Source: Streptomyces virginiae | GTDB lineage: Bacteria > Actinomycetota > Actinomycetes > Streptomycetales > Streptomycetaceae | Length of the DNA: 64,000 bases | NCBI RefSeq assembly: GCF_000720455.1 | Contig: NZ_JOAK01000024.1 | Span: forward strand, 1 to 64,000 | Direction of reading: 5' to 3' | Shown: positions 53,088 to 61,552 of the stretch, piece after piece | Layout of the letters: each line of letters opens with the position of its first letter | How positions within the stretch are numbered: position 1 is the stretch's first letter | Notes under the pieces: model-generated | What the model was told of the DNA's origin: nothing | What the model saw: only the letters and a program-made list of their open reading frames with translations | Database searches by the model: none | Program-made: the position numbers and the translations under genes

Positions 53088-54056
53088 ATGACCAGCAGCC
53101 CCTTGCTCCATCTTCCCGGCGCCGTCCCGGCCGAAGGCCGCGACGAGGGCGTCGCCGCCCACTACGGCCAGCTGTACGGCGAACAGCGCTCCCTCGCGGA
53201 CGGCCGCGGCTTCGTCGACCTCTCGCACCGCGGGGTCGTCTGCGTCACCGGACCGGAACGGCTGAGCTGGCTGCACCTGCTGATCACCCAGCACGTCACC
53301 GAGCTCCCGGCCGGGCAGGCCACCGAGGCGCTGATCCTCTCCGCCAACGGCCACATCGAGCACGCGCTCTACCTCGTCGACGACGGCGACACCACCTGGG
53401 TGCACGTGGAGCCCGGCACCCAGGGCGAGCTGATCGCCTACCTGGAGTCGATGAAGTTCTTCTACCGCGTCGAAGTCGCCGACCGCACCGAGGAGTTCGC
53501 GGTCGTGCACCTGCCGGCCGGCTCCATCGCCGAGATCGCCAAGGAACTCGTCGTACGCGAGACCGCGTACGGCCGTGACGTCTTCCTGCCCCGCGCCGAG
53601 CTGGAGTCCTTCGCCGCCGCGCACGGCCCGGCCGCCGGCCTCCTGGCCTACGAGGCCCTGCGCGTCGAGGGGCACCGGCCGCGGGTCGGCCTGGAGACCG
53701 ACCACCGCACCATCCCGCACGAACTGGGCTGGATCGGCACCGCCGTGCACCTGCAGAAGGGCTGCTACCGCGGTCAGGAGACCGTCGCCCGCGTCCACAA
53801 CCTCGGCAAGCCCCCGCGCCGCCTGGTCTTCCTGCACCTGGACGGCTCCGAGGTGGTCCTCCCGGCCCACGGCGCCCCCGTACGGCTCGCCGCGGACGGC
53901 GAGGAGGGCCGCCAGCTGGGCTTCGTGACCACCGCCGTCCGCCACCACGAACTGGGCCCGATCGCCCTCGCCCTGGTCAAGCGGAACGTCCCGGTCGACG
54001 CGCCGCTGCTGGTGGGCGGCACGGCCGCCGCGCAGGAGGTCGTCGTGGCGCCCTGA
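53088..54056 (+). CDS. ygfZ: YgfZ-type folate-binding protein
   Basis: 322 residues. The conserved KGCYRGQETVARVHN motif is near residue 225, within a GcvT-like fold. YgfZ proteins bind tetrahydrofolate and support repair or assembly of Fe-S clusters. Convergent with dtd. Confidence 0.92.
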   Translation: MTSSPLLHLPGAVPAEGRDEGVAAHYGQLYGEQRSLADGRGFVDLSHRGVVCVTGPERLSWLHLLITQHVTELPAGQATEALILSANGHIEHALYLVDDGDTTWVHVEPGTQGELIAYLESMKFFYRVEVADRTEEFAVVHLPAGSIAEIAKELVVRETAYGRDVFLPRAELESFAAAHGPAAGLLAYEALRVEGHRPRVGLETDHRTIPHELGWIGTAVHLQKGCYRGQETVARVHNLGKPPRRLVFLHLDGSEVVLPAHGAPVRLAADGEEGRQLGFVTTAVRHHELGPIALALVKRNVPVDAPLLVGGTAAAQEVVVAP

Positions 54057-54066
54057 CGCGCCGCGC

Positions 54067-54492
54067 CTACACGTCGACGACGATGGTGAACGGGCCGTGG
54101 TTGGTCAGCGACACCCGCATGTCCGCCCCGAAGCGGCCCGTCGCCACCGTCGCGCCCAGCGCCCGCAGCTGCGCGACGACCTCGTCGACCAGCGGCTCGG
54201 CGACCGGACCGGGCGCCGCCGCGTTCCACGTGGGGCGCCGCCCCTTGCGGGCGTCGCCGTACAGCGTGAACTGGGAGATCACCAGCAGCGGTGCGCCGTT
54301 GTCGCTGCAGGACTTCTCGCCCTCCAGGATCCGCACGGACCACAGCTTGCGCGCCAGCACCGCCGCCTTCTCCGGCGTGTCGTCGTGGGTGACCCCCACC
54401 AGCACGCACAGCCCCTCGCCGACGATCTCGCCCACGGTCTCGCCGCCGACGACGACACTCGCGCCGTCCACCCTCTGCACCACAGCTCGCAT
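54067..54492 (-). CDS. dtd: D-aminoacyl-tRNA deacylase
   Basis: 141 residues. Catalytic SQFTLYGD and the Gly-Pro motif NHGPFT, the active-site pair of DTD, are both present, with [15 protein letters not shown] at the start. It removes D-amino acids mischarged on tRNA. ATG at 54492 with AGGTGGT directly before it; a longer frame to 54603 is not supported. Confidence 0.95.
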   Translation of the reverse strand: MRAVVQRVDGASVVVGGETVGEIVGEGLCVLVGVTHDDTPEKAAVLARKLWSVRILEGEKSCSDNGAPLLVISQFTLYGDARKGRRPTWNAAAPGPVAEPLVDEVVAQLRALGATVATGRFGADMRVSLTNHGPFTIVVDV

Positions 54493-54629
54493 ACCACCTG
54501 TGTACCAGCCTTGCACCCGTCCGGGGCCGATCGGGTGGAGTGGGACTGCACCGGGGCCACGGAGAGTGGCACGATGCACGCAGGCGGTGCGGGTGCGCCG
54601 CACCGGTCGAGGGGACGGACCCGAACGTC

Positions 54630-55211
54630 ATGAATACCTCTGGTACCTCCGTACCTGCATCACCCGCTTCCGTCGCAGCTGCCGCGGTACGACCGCCCGC
54701 GCAGCGCACGGCCGAGACACAGGAGCCGGGGCCGGCGGCCCCGGCCACCGCGCTCGGGCTGCCCGAACTGCGCGCGCTGCGCCGCGACGCGCAGCGCGAC
54801 GAGGCCGACCTGAGCTATGTGCGCAGACTGCTCCAGGGCCGTATCGACATCCTGCGTGCCGAACTCGCCCGGCGGACCGACCCCGAGGCGCCGGTGGTGG
54901 ACCGGCTCTCGGTGATCCTCGCCGACGCCCCCTCCAGCCGCAGCGCCTCCGCCCGCCACGTCACGCTCGGCACCCCGCACAGCGAGGAGTACCGGGTGCT
55001 GGCGGCGGAGATGCTCGCCGACGTCGAGCTGTCGGACCTGGAGGCCCGCACGGACGGTGAACTGCACGACGGGCTGGGCCGGCTGGTGCGCTACGAGCAG
55101 CAGGTCTCGCGGCGCCGGCAGCAGCTCCAGCGCACGGCCGACGAGTGCAGTGCGGAGATCACCCGGCGGTACCGGGAGGGGGAGGCGCAGGTGGACGACC
55201 TGCTGGCGTAA
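54630..55211 (+). CDS. rsiG: RsiG, c-di-GMP-dependent anti-sigma factor for sigma-WhiG
   Basis: 193 residues. A disordered N-terminus and two long helices. Both copies of the c-di-GMP motif E-x3-S-x2-R-x3-Q-x3-D are intact: Glu58-Ser62-Arg65-Gln69-Asp73 and Glu156-Ser160-Arg163-Gln167-Asp171. In Streptomyces RsiG with c-di-GMP holds sigma-WhiG inactive until sporulation. The target sigma gene is not in this window. Confidence 0.92.
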   Translation: MNTSGTSVPASPASVAAAAVRPPAQRTAETQEPGPAAPATALGLPELRALRRDAQRDEADLSYVRRLLQGRIDILRAELARRTDPEAPVVDRLSVILADAPSSRSASARHVTLGTPHSEEYRVLAAEMLADVELSDLEARTDGELHDGLGRLVRYEQQVSRRRQQLQRTADECSAEITRRYREGEAQVDDLLA

Positions 55212-55244
55212 GGAAATTCGGGCGACCCGCGCCGGTCGGGCGAT

Positions 55245-55250
55245 TAGCGT
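55245..55250 (+). promoter_or_regulatory. Probable -10 element (leaderless promoter)
   Basis: TAGCGT lies 8 bases before the ATG of the Eis-type acetyltransferase at 55259. Confidence 0.45.
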
Positions 55251-55258
55251 GGGCCGCT

Positions 55259-56503
55259 ATGAGTGCTGACGTCCGGCCGATCGCCGAATCCGAACTCCAC
55301 GACTGGCTGCGTGCCGTCAACACCGGTTTCCTGACCGCGACCCGGGTGACGGACGCCGATGTGGCCCAGCGCGCCAAGTACAACGACCTCGCCCGGATGC
55401 AGGGCGCGTTCGACACCGACACCGGCCGTTGCGTGGCGGCCTTCCGTTCCTTCGCGCAGGAGGTGACGGTGCCCGGCGGCGCGGCCGTCCCTTCCAGCGC
55501 GATCTCCAACGTGGGCGTGCTGCCCACCCACCGCCGGCAGGGTCTGCTGACCCGCATGATGCGGGCCGAGTTCGCCGCGGCCGCGGCGCGCGGCGAGGCG
55601 CTGGCGACGCTGATCGCCGCCGAGTACCCGATCTACGGGCGGTACGGTTTCGGGCCCGCCACCTCCCTCGTGGAGTGGGAGATCGACGTACCGCGCACCG
55701 GGCTGGACCGGCGGCTGGCGGCGCCCGTGGACGGCGGGCGGATCGACCTGGTGGACGCGGCCGACTACCGGCGGTTCGGCCCCGGGCTGCACGACGGGCT
55801 GCGGGCGGCCACGCCGGGCGCCGTGGGCCGCAACGAGCGCTGGTGGGACCTGGCGACCGGGGTGGAGGAGATCTCGCACCGGCCCTACAAGGAGAAGTTC
55901 CACGCCGTGTACCGGACGGCGGAGGGCGAGGTGGCCGGCGTGGCCGTCTACACCGCCGACGACCACTGGACGGACGCGAAGGTCCCGCAGAACACCGTGC
56001 AGGTGCGGGACCTGCTGGCGCTCACCCCGCAGGCGGAGCGGGCGCTGTGGCAGTTCCTGTGCTCGATCGACTGGGTGCAGAAGGTCCGCACCGGCTACCG
56101 GGCGCCCGACGACCTGCTCCCGGAGCTGCTGCCCGACCCGCGGTCGGCGCGGGTCGTGACGTCCGCCGACTTCCTGTGGGTGCGGGTCCTCGACGTCGTA
56201 CGGGCCCTGGGCGCGCGGACGTACGAGGTGCCGGGGGTGCTCGTGCTGGAGGTCACGGACGAGGCGGGCCCGGCGGCCGGCCGTTACCGGCTGGACGCGG
56301 CGGCGGGCGTGTGCGAGCGCACGCGGGAGGCGGCTGACCTGCGGCTGGACGTGTCCGCGCTGGGATCCGTGTACCTCGGTGACGCGTCCGCGGTACGGCT
56401 GGCCGCACTCGGGCGGGTGGCCGAGGAGCGGCCGGGCGCGGCCGCGCTGGCGGACGCGGTGTTCCGCACCGCGCGCCGTCCGTGGTGCCCGGACATCTTC
56501 TGA
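55259..56503 (+). CDS. Eis-type GNAT acetyltransferase
   Basis: 414 residues: tandem GNAT domains and a C-terminal sterol-carrier-like domain. Acetyl-CoA loop [15 protein letters not shown] (near 84-98) and [16 protein letters not shown] are Eis signatures. The protein ends in a C-terminal Phe whose carboxylate acts in catalysis in Eis. Eis proteins acetylate amines on aminoglycosides and other substrates; the natural substrate here is unknown. Confidence 0.92.
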   Translation: MSADVRPIAESELHDWLRAVNTGFLTATRVTDADVAQRAKYNDLARMQGAFDTDTGRCVAAFRSFAQEVTVPGGAAVPSSAISNVGVLPTHRRQGLLTRMMRAEFAAAAARGEALATLIAAEYPIYGRYGFGPATSLVEWEIDVPRTGLDRRLAAPVDGGRIDLVDAADYRRFGPGLHDGLRAATPGAVGRNERWWDLATGVEEISHRPYKEKFHAVYRTAEGEVAGVAVYTADDHWTDAKVPQNTVQVRDLLALTPQAERALWQFLCSIDWVQKVRTGYRAPDDLLPELLPDPRSARVVTSADFLWVRVLDVVRALGARTYEVPGVLVLEVTDEAGPAAGRYRLDAAAGVCERTREAADLRLDVSALGSVYLGDASAVRLAALGRVAEERPGAAALADAVFRTARRPWCPDIF

Positions 56504-56514
56504 GACCGCCCACC

Positions 56515-56577
56515 GCACCGGGCACCGGGCACCGGGTAGTGAGAACTGAGCACTGAGCACTGAGCACTGAGGACTGA
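56515..56577. repeat. Two adjacent 7-bp tandem repeat arrays
   Basis: GCACCGG occurs three times (56515-56535), then after a 7-base gap G(A/C/G)ACTGA occurs five times (56543-56577). They sit between the acetyltransferase and the methyltransferase start at 56582, so copy number could change the distance between promoter, ribosome site and start. Confidence 0.9.
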
Positions 56578-56581
56578 GGTT

Positions 56582-57343
56582 TTGACGTCACTTGTGGAAT
56601 CCCTGCGCGCGGCCGGCTGTGTCTTCGCGGAGGAGGAGGCGGAGCTGCTGAGCGGCGCCGCCCGGGACGACGCGCACCTGGCGGAGCTGCTGGCCCGCCG
56701 GGTGGGCGGCGAACCGCTCGAACACGTCGTGGGCTGGGCGGAGTTCTGCGGACTGCGCGTCCAGGTGGGCGCGGGGGCCTTCGTGCCGCGCAGGCGCACC
56801 GAGTTCCTGGTGCAGGAGGCGCTGGCGCTGACCCGGCCGGGCGCGGTGGTGCTGGACCTGTGCTGCGGGGTCGGCGCGCTGGGCGCGGCGGTGGCGGCGC
56901 AGTCCCCGGGCGGGGTGGAGCTGCACGTCGCCGACATCGACCCGGCGGCGCTGGCGTACGCGCGGCGCAACGTGGCCCCGTACGGCGGCCGGGTGTGGGA
57001 GGGCGATCTGTACGCGGCGCTCCCGGCCGAGCTGCGCGGGCGGGTGGAGGTGCTGGTGGTCAACGCCCCGTACGTGCCCACGGAGGAGATCGGCCTGATG
57101 CCGTCGGAGGCGCGCGACCACGAGCCGCTGGTCTCGCTGGACGGCGGGGCCGACGGGCTGGACGTGCACCGCCGGGTCGCGGCGGGCGCCATGGCCTGGC
57201 TGGCCCCGGGGGGTCACCTGCTGATCGAGACGAGCGCCCGCCAGGCCCCGTCGACGGCCTCGGCGCTGACCTCCGCGGGCCTCTCGGTCCGCGCGGTCAC
57301 CTCTGAGGAGCTGTACGCGACGGTGGTGATCGGCACGTCCTGA
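56582..57343 (+). CDS. HemK/PrmC-like protein glutamine N5-methyltransferase
   Basis: 253 residues. SAM-binding motif VLDLCCGVGALGAAVA, acidic ADIDPAALAYA and the substrate-amide motif NAPYVP, a variant of NPPY. An N-terminal helical part (EPLEHVVGWAEFCG) is also PrmC-like. It is shorter than the standard PrmC, so it may be a paralogue with another substrate. TTG at 56582 is used, with GAGG before it; GTG at 56594 is possible. Confidence 0.85.
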   Translation: MTSLVESLRAAGCVFAEEEAELLSGAARDDAHLAELLARRVGGEPLEHVVGWAEFCGLRVQVGAGAFVPRRRTEFLVQEALALTRPGAVVLDLCCGVGALGAAVAAQSPGGVELHVADIDPAALAYARRNVAPYGGRVWEGDLYAALPAELRGRVEVLVVNAPYVPTEEIGLMPSEARDHEPLVSLDGGADGLDVHRRVAAGAMAWLAPGGHLLIETSARQAPSTASALTSAGLSVRAVTSEELYATVVIGTS

Positions 57344-57374
57344 GCCGGGGCCGGCCGCGCCCGCCCGCCCGTGG

Positions 57375-57713
57375 TCACCGGGTGGCGAGCGCGCGGGCGA
57401 CCGGGACCCCGGTGCGCCGGGCGTACTCGAGCCGTTCGCGCACCTCGCGCAGGCTCCGCGGCCGGTAGCCGGGTCCGCATCCGCAGCAGGCCTGGCGGAA
57501 GTCGAGCCCGGCGTGCAGGAGCACGGACAGGACCCGCCAGGCGTCCCGGTCCCGCCGTGGCGGCGCCTCGAAGGCGTCCCCGGCCAGGACGAGGGCCCGG
57601 CGGCAGCGGGGGCAGCGGTATGCGCGGGACGCGCAGTCCTCGGCGGAGTGGTTGGCGGCGCGCTTGACCGACACCCGGCAGTCGAGGCACACGTAGGCGG
57701 AGCGATGCGGCAT
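57375..57713 (-). CDS. Small zinc-ribbon-type hypothetical protein
   Basis: 112 residues. CxxC pairs at the start (VCLDC, RCPRCRRAL) suggest a zinc ribbon; further Cys are in ACCGCGPGYRP. The C-terminal third is helical and Arg-rich. Similar streptomycete proteins are sometimes mislabelled as enzyme fragments. Function unknown. Confidence 0.72.
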   Translation of the reverse strand: MPHRSAYVCLDCRVSVKRAANHSAEDCASRAYRCPRCRRALVLAGDAFEAPPRRDRDAWRVLSVLLHAGLDFRQACCGCGPGYRPRSLREVRERLEYARRTGVPVARALATR

Positions 57714-57885
57714 GCGGCCAGTCTGCTTCGGCGGACGGCCGCCCCGCCAAGGGATTTCGGACGGGCCGGGAAACGGGTCGGCTCGGTCTGTCACACGTGG
57801 GCGTCGGGGCGGGTCAGTGGAGTGAGGCAGGCGGGAGACCTGACCGGCGCGGTCCGCGCCGGCGTCCGTCTGAGGGGAGTGCCGG

Positions 57886-58233
57886 ATGTCCACGACGGCT
57901 GTTGTTTTCGCTCTGGTCGGTGCGTTCATGGTCGGGTTCTCGGCGGCTTCGATGTTCCTGGGGGCGAAGTGGGTGGTCGAGCCGCTGGCGGAGTACGGGG
58001 TCCCGCGTACGTGGTGGGTGTGGCTGGGAGCCGCGAAGGCGGCGGGCGCGGTGGGCCTGGCGGTCGGCGTGTTCGTACCGGCCGTCGGTGTCGCCGCGGC
58101 GATCGGGATCGCGGCGTACTTCGCGGGGGCGGTGTTCACGGTGGTCCGTGCCGGGGCATACGCGCACGTGCCCTTCCCGGTGATCTACGCGGCCCCGGCG
58201 GTGGTCGCCCTGGCCCTCGGCTTCGGCGGGTGA
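57886..58233 (+). CDS. DoxX family membrane protein
   Basis: 115 residues, four helices. The short loop LGAKWVVEPLAEYGVPRTWW and the helix AKAAGAVGLAVGVFVP fit DoxX-like proteins. Physiological role uncertain. The ATG follows GAGGGGAGTGCCGG. Confidence 0.82.
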   Translation: MSTTAVVFALVGAFMVGFSAASMFLGAKWVVEPLAEYGVPRTWWVWLGAAKAAGAVGLAVGVFVPAVGVAAAIGIAAYFAGAVFTVVRAGAYAHVPFPVIYAAPAVVALALGFGG

Positions 58234-58271
58234 CCACCGGTGGTGCGGCCCGGCGGCGCGGGCGGGAGATG

Positions 58272-58291
58272 TTGCAAGCATCTGCTTGCAA
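58272..58291. promoter_or_regulatory. Palindromic operator upstream of the HTH gene
   Basis: TTGCAAGCATCTGCTTGCAA has perfect 9-bp arms around TC. It ends 18 bases before the likely -10 element at 58309, where the HTH product could repress its own promoter. Confidence 0.7.
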
Positions 58292-58308
58292 AAGTTAGCG
58301 GCGTCGGG

Positions 58309-58314
58309 CAGGAT
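58309..58314 (+). promoter_or_regulatory. Probable -10 element (leaderless promoter)
   Basis: CAGGAT lies 7 bases before the HTH ATG at 58322. Confidence 0.4.
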
Positions 58315-58321
58315 CGGCAGC

Positions 58322-58732
58322 ATGGCATCGCTCAACGTCGGAAACCTCGGCGAATACCTCCGTGAGCAACGGCGGCAGGCGCAGCTCTCGCTGCGGCAGC
58401 TGGCCGACGCCGCGGGGGTGTCGAATCCGTACCTGAGCCAGATCGAGCGCGGGCTGCGCAAGCCGAGCGCGGACATCCTCCAGCAGCTGGCCAAGGCGCT
58501 GCGGATCTCCGCGGAGACGCTGTACGTGCAGGCCGGGATCCTTGACGAGCGGGACCGCGACGAGGTGGAGACGCGAGCCGTCATACTCGCCGACCCGTCC
58601 ATCAACGAGCGGCAGAAGCAGGTGCTGCTCCAGGTCTACGAGTCGTTCCGCAAGGAGAACGCACTCGACGAACCCGCCGTTCCCGATGTTCCCGCCGTTC
58701 CCGCCGACGAGATGCCGTCGAAGACCGACTGA
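58322..58732 (+). CDS. XRE-family helix-turn-helix regulator
   Basis: 136 residues. Cro/C1-type HTH: LREQRRQAQLSLRQLADAAG then SNPYLSQIERGLRKPS. C-terminal helical part ends in Val/Pro-rich PDVPAVPADE. It precedes the HbhA-like gene, as Rv0474 precedes hbhA in mycobacteria. Probably autoregulated through the palindrome at 58272. Confidence 0.9.
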   Translation: MASLNVGNLGEYLREQRRQAQLSLRQLADAAGVSNPYLSQIERGLRKPSADILQQLAKALRISAETLYVQAGILDERDRDEVETRAVILADPSINERQKQVLLQVYESFRKENALDEPAVPDVPAVPADEMPSKTD

Positions 58733-58755
58733 AGTTGATCCGGGAGGACCAGCAC

Positions 58756-59310
58756 ATGGCCATCGCCGATGACCTGAAGAAGACCCTCACCGACCCCACT
58801 CCCCTCTACTTCGCCGCCGGCACCGCCGATCTCGCCGTGCAGCAGGCGAAGAAGGTTCCGGAGCTCATCGAGCAGCTGCGCGCCGAGGCCCCCGCGCGCA
58901 TCGAGGCCGTGAAGAACACGGACCCGAAGGCCGTGCAGGACGCGGTCACCGCCAAGGTCGCCGAGGTGCTCGGCGCGATCGACCCGAAGAAGATCGGGGA
59001 GACCGCCCAGGACCTGGCGCTGCGCGGTGTCGGCGTGGCAGCCGAGTACGCGGTGCGCGCCAAGGAGACCTACGACAAGGTCGCCGAGCACGGTGAGCAG
59101 GCCGTACGGGCCTGGCGCGGCGAGGTCTCCGAGGAGATCGTCGACATCGCCGTCGTCGTCGAGCCGCGGCCCGAGCCGAAGGCGGAGGCCGAGCCGACCG
59201 CGGAGCCGGCGGCCGGGGCGGCCGCCGACGAGCAGCCCGCCGCCAAGAAGCCCGCCACGCGCAGGAGCACGGCCAAGAAGGCCGTCGTCACGGCGGACGA
59301 CGCGAGCTGA
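58756..59310 (+). CDS. HbhA-like protein (heparin-binding haemagglutinin family)
   Basis: 184 residues. Helical coiled-coil-like body (residues 8-125) with a Pro/Ala/Glu linker and a Lys/Arg-Ala-rich tail (AAKKPATRRSTAKKAV), the HbhA plan. In mycobacteria the tail binds heparan sulfate; in a saprophyte the partner is unknown. RBS GGGAGG 9 bases before the ATG. Confidence 0.88.
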   Translation: MAIADDLKKTLTDPTPLYFAAGTADLAVQQAKKVPELIEQLRAEAPARIEAVKNTDPKAVQDAVTAKVAEVLGAIDPKKIGETAQDLALRGVGVAAEYAVRAKETYDKVAEHGEQAVRAWRGEVSEEIVDIAVVVEPRPEPKAEAEPTAEPAAGAAADEQPAAKKPATRRSTAKKAVVTADDAS

Positions 59311-59329
59311 GCCGCACGCCCGCATGGGC

Positions 59330-59373
59330 GACCACGGGCCGGGCACCCTTCAAGGGCCCGGCCCGTTGTGGTC
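59330..59373 (+). terminator. Terminator-like hairpin
   Basis: GACCACGGGCCGGGC and its near-complement GCCCGGCCCGTTGTGGTC surround a short loop, with inner CCCTT/AAGGG pairing, 19 bases after the HbhA-like gene. No T run. Confidence 0.7.
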
Positions 59374-59454
59374 GATGGAGGGGCGTGTGCCGGTAGCGTG
59401 GAGTGAGGCGGCACCGGAAGTGCGAAGCGCGAGCAGGAAAAGGCGGTCGAAGCG

Positions 59455-59793
59455 ATGTTGATGGACGGGTTCGATCGAGGGGTGATCCCGCTTCTCGGGC
59501 TCGCCATGCTGGTGCTCGCCGTCGTGGCCTTCGGGTTCGCGCTGGTGGCGCGGGACGACGCCTACCGGGCGGCCGACAAGCAGAGCAAGACCTTCTGGCT
59601 GGTCATCCTCGGCATCACCGTGCTCGTCGACGCCTTCCTGGGGATGCTCTTCCTGGAGATCGCGGGCCTGGTGGCGACCATCGTGTTCTTCGTGGACGTA
59701 CGGCCGGCCCTCAAGCAGGTCTCGGGCGGCGGCCGCCGCAGTGGTGGCAGCAGCAGCGACGGCCCGTACGGCCCGTACAACGGCGGACGGTAG
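59455..59793 (+). CDS. DUF2516 membrane protein
   Basis: 112 residues. Three membrane helices (about 12-33, 44-60, 63-82) and a Gly/Ser/Tyr tail (SSDGPYGPYNGGR). DUF2516 also follows hbhA in mycobacteria, so the trio is likely functionally linked. Function unknown. Confidence 0.87.
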   Translation: MLMDGFDRGVIPLLGLAMLVLAVVAFGFALVARDDAYRAADKQSKTFWLVILGITVLVDAFLGMLFLEIAGLVATIVFFVDVRPALKQVSGGGRRSGGSSSDGPYGPYNGGR

Positions 59794-59829
59794 CCGGGTT
59801 CGGCGGGGATCGCCGAGGGACGGCGGAGG

Positions 59830-61197
59830 TCAGCCCTCGGAGCGGGAGAGCAGGACCACGGCCACGTCGTCGGTGAGCTCGCCGCCGTTGAGGCGGCGCG
59901 CTTCGGTGACGGAGGCCTCCAGCAGTGACTCGCCGCTCAGACCGCGGTCCAGATGGCGGTTGATCATCTCGACCATGCCGTCCTGGCCCAGGCGTTCCTT
60001 GCCCTCGCCGATCCGCCCCTCGATGAGGCCGTCGGTGTAGAGCATCAGGCTCCATGTGCCGCCGAGCTCGACCTGCCGGCGCGGCCAGCGGGCCCGGGGC
60101 AGCAGTCCGAGGGCCGGACCGCTGTTCTCGTACGGCAGGAGCCGTGCGCGGCGGCCCGGCCGGGAGATCAGCGGTGCCGGATGGCCGGCCAGGCACAGGC
60201 CCGCACGGCGGCCGTCCGGCGCGATGTCGACGGTGCACAGCGTCGCGAAGATCTCCTCGCACGGCCGCTCCACCTCCAGCACCTCCTGGAGGGTGGCCAG
60301 CAGGTCGTCGCCGCACAGGCCCGCCAGGGTCAGGGCGCGCCAGGCGATGCGGAGCTCGACGCCGAGGGCGGCTTCGTCGGGGCCGTGGCCGCAGACGTCG
60401 CCGATCATGGCGTGGACGGTGCCGTCGGGGGTGCGGACGGTGTCGTAGAAGTCGCCACCGAGGAGGGCCCGGCTGCGGCCGGGGCGGTAGCGGGCGGCGA
60501 AGCGCAGATCGGAGCCCTCAAGGAGGGGGGTGGGGAGCAGGCCGCGCTCCAGGCGGGCGTTCTCCTGGGCGCGCAGTTTCGATTCTGCAAGCTTGTACTG
60601 GGCGATGTCGGCCCGTTTTCTCTCCACGGCGTACCGGATTGCGCGGCTCAGCAGCCGGCCGTCCAGCTCGTCCCGGAAGAGGAAGTCCTGGGCGCCGACG
60701 CGGACGGCCTCGGCGGCGCGCTCGGCGTCGTCCTCGTCGGTGAGGACGAGGACGGCGTGGCGCGGGGCGAGGCGCAGCACCTGGTGCAGGACGGCGAGCT
60801 GCGGGTCGGCGGTGGCGGTGGTCGTCGCGGTGACCGCGCCGGACCCGCCGGCCCCGCCGGACGCCCCGGCTGCCGCGACCGGGATGCGGGCGCCGGTGCC
60901 GGGCAGCGAGAGGTCGAGCAGGATGCAGTGCACGTCGGGGGTGAGCAGCCGCTCGGCCTCGGTGAGGTTGCGGGCGGTGCGGAGCCGGATGCGGTGGCCG
61001 TCGGCGTCGAGGATCTCGGGGACGGTGAGCCCGCCGGCGGGGTCGTCCTCGATGACCAGGAGGGTCAGGGCGGTGGTCTGAGGGGTCGCCTGCGCGACGC
61101 CGGCACCTGTGGAGGCAGGCGGTGCGGCGGTGTGCAGAACGGCCTGACCGCTCTCCGTGGCGGGGGTCTCCCTCTGCCGCGGTACGGGTACGGGCAT
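59830..61197 (-). CDS. Receiver-PP2C (SpoIIE-type) phosphatase
   Basis: 455 residues. N-terminal receiver domain (LLVIEDDPAGGL acidic pair, LLDLSLPG with the acceptor Asp) holds a low-complexity insert (AAAGASGGAGGSGAVTATTT) before its last strands, and the usual Lys is Arg in DFLFRDEL. A linker helix and a PP2C/SpoIIE domain follow (GGDFYDTV, IGDVCGHGPDEA, GELTDDVAVVLL metal ligands). It probably dephosphorylates an anti-sigma antagonist. ATG at 61197 after GGAAGGA. Confidence 0.9.
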   Translation of the reverse strand: MPVPVPRQRETPATESGQAVLHTAAPPASTGAGVAQATPQTTALTLLVIEDDPAGGLTVPEILDADGHRIRLRTARNLTEAERLLTPDVHCILLDLSLPGTGARIPVAAAGASGGAGGSGAVTATTTATADPQLAVLHQVLRLAPRHAVLVLTDEDDAERAAEAVRVGAQDFLFRDELDGRLLSRAIRYAVERKRADIAQYKLAESKLRAQENARLERGLLPTPLLEGSDLRFAARYRPGRSRALLGGDFYDTVRTPDGTVHAMIGDVCGHGPDEAALGVELRIAWRALTLAGLCGDDLLATLQEVLEVERPCEEIFATLCTVDIAPDGRRAGLCLAGHPAPLISRPGRRARLLPYENSGPALGLLPRARWPRRQVELGGTWSLMLYTDGLIEGRIGEGKERLGQDGMVEMINRHLDRGLSGESLLEASVTEARRLNGGELTDDVAVVLLSRSEG

Positions 61198-61498
61198 CGT
61201 TTCCGGTTCCTTCCCTCCCCCCGAGGGTGCGCTCGTCCGGCAGACCCTAGCGGTCCCTGCCCCGCGAACGGAATGCCGTTCTTGGCGCGGGCCTCCGTCA
61301 TATGCCGTCATCACGGGGGAAAATCGGCCTCACTGGATGACAAAGGTCACGGCGGGGCCGCGTTCCGTCCCGCCTAACGAGACGTCCCCCACACCCCCGG
61401 GGTTGCCTCCGCACCCTCGCCTCCTCGGCCCTCCCGGCGCCCGCGGCCCCGGCCGGTCGCCCGCCGTCCGTACCGAGGCCGTGCGCGGCCCACGCCCG

Positions 61499-61527
61499 CC
61501 GCGGCCCGGCAGTGCCACGGGCCGCGG
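61499..61527 (-). terminator. Terminator-like hairpin after the NlpC/P60 gene
   Basis: CCGCGGCCCG and CGGGCCGCGG form a perfect 10-bp stem with a 9-base loop, 25 bases past the stop at 61553. The rest of the 355-bp gap 61198-61552 shows no gene I can support. Confidence 0.7.
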
Positions 61528-61552
61528 GAGCGGCTGCCCCGCCCGGGAGGGA

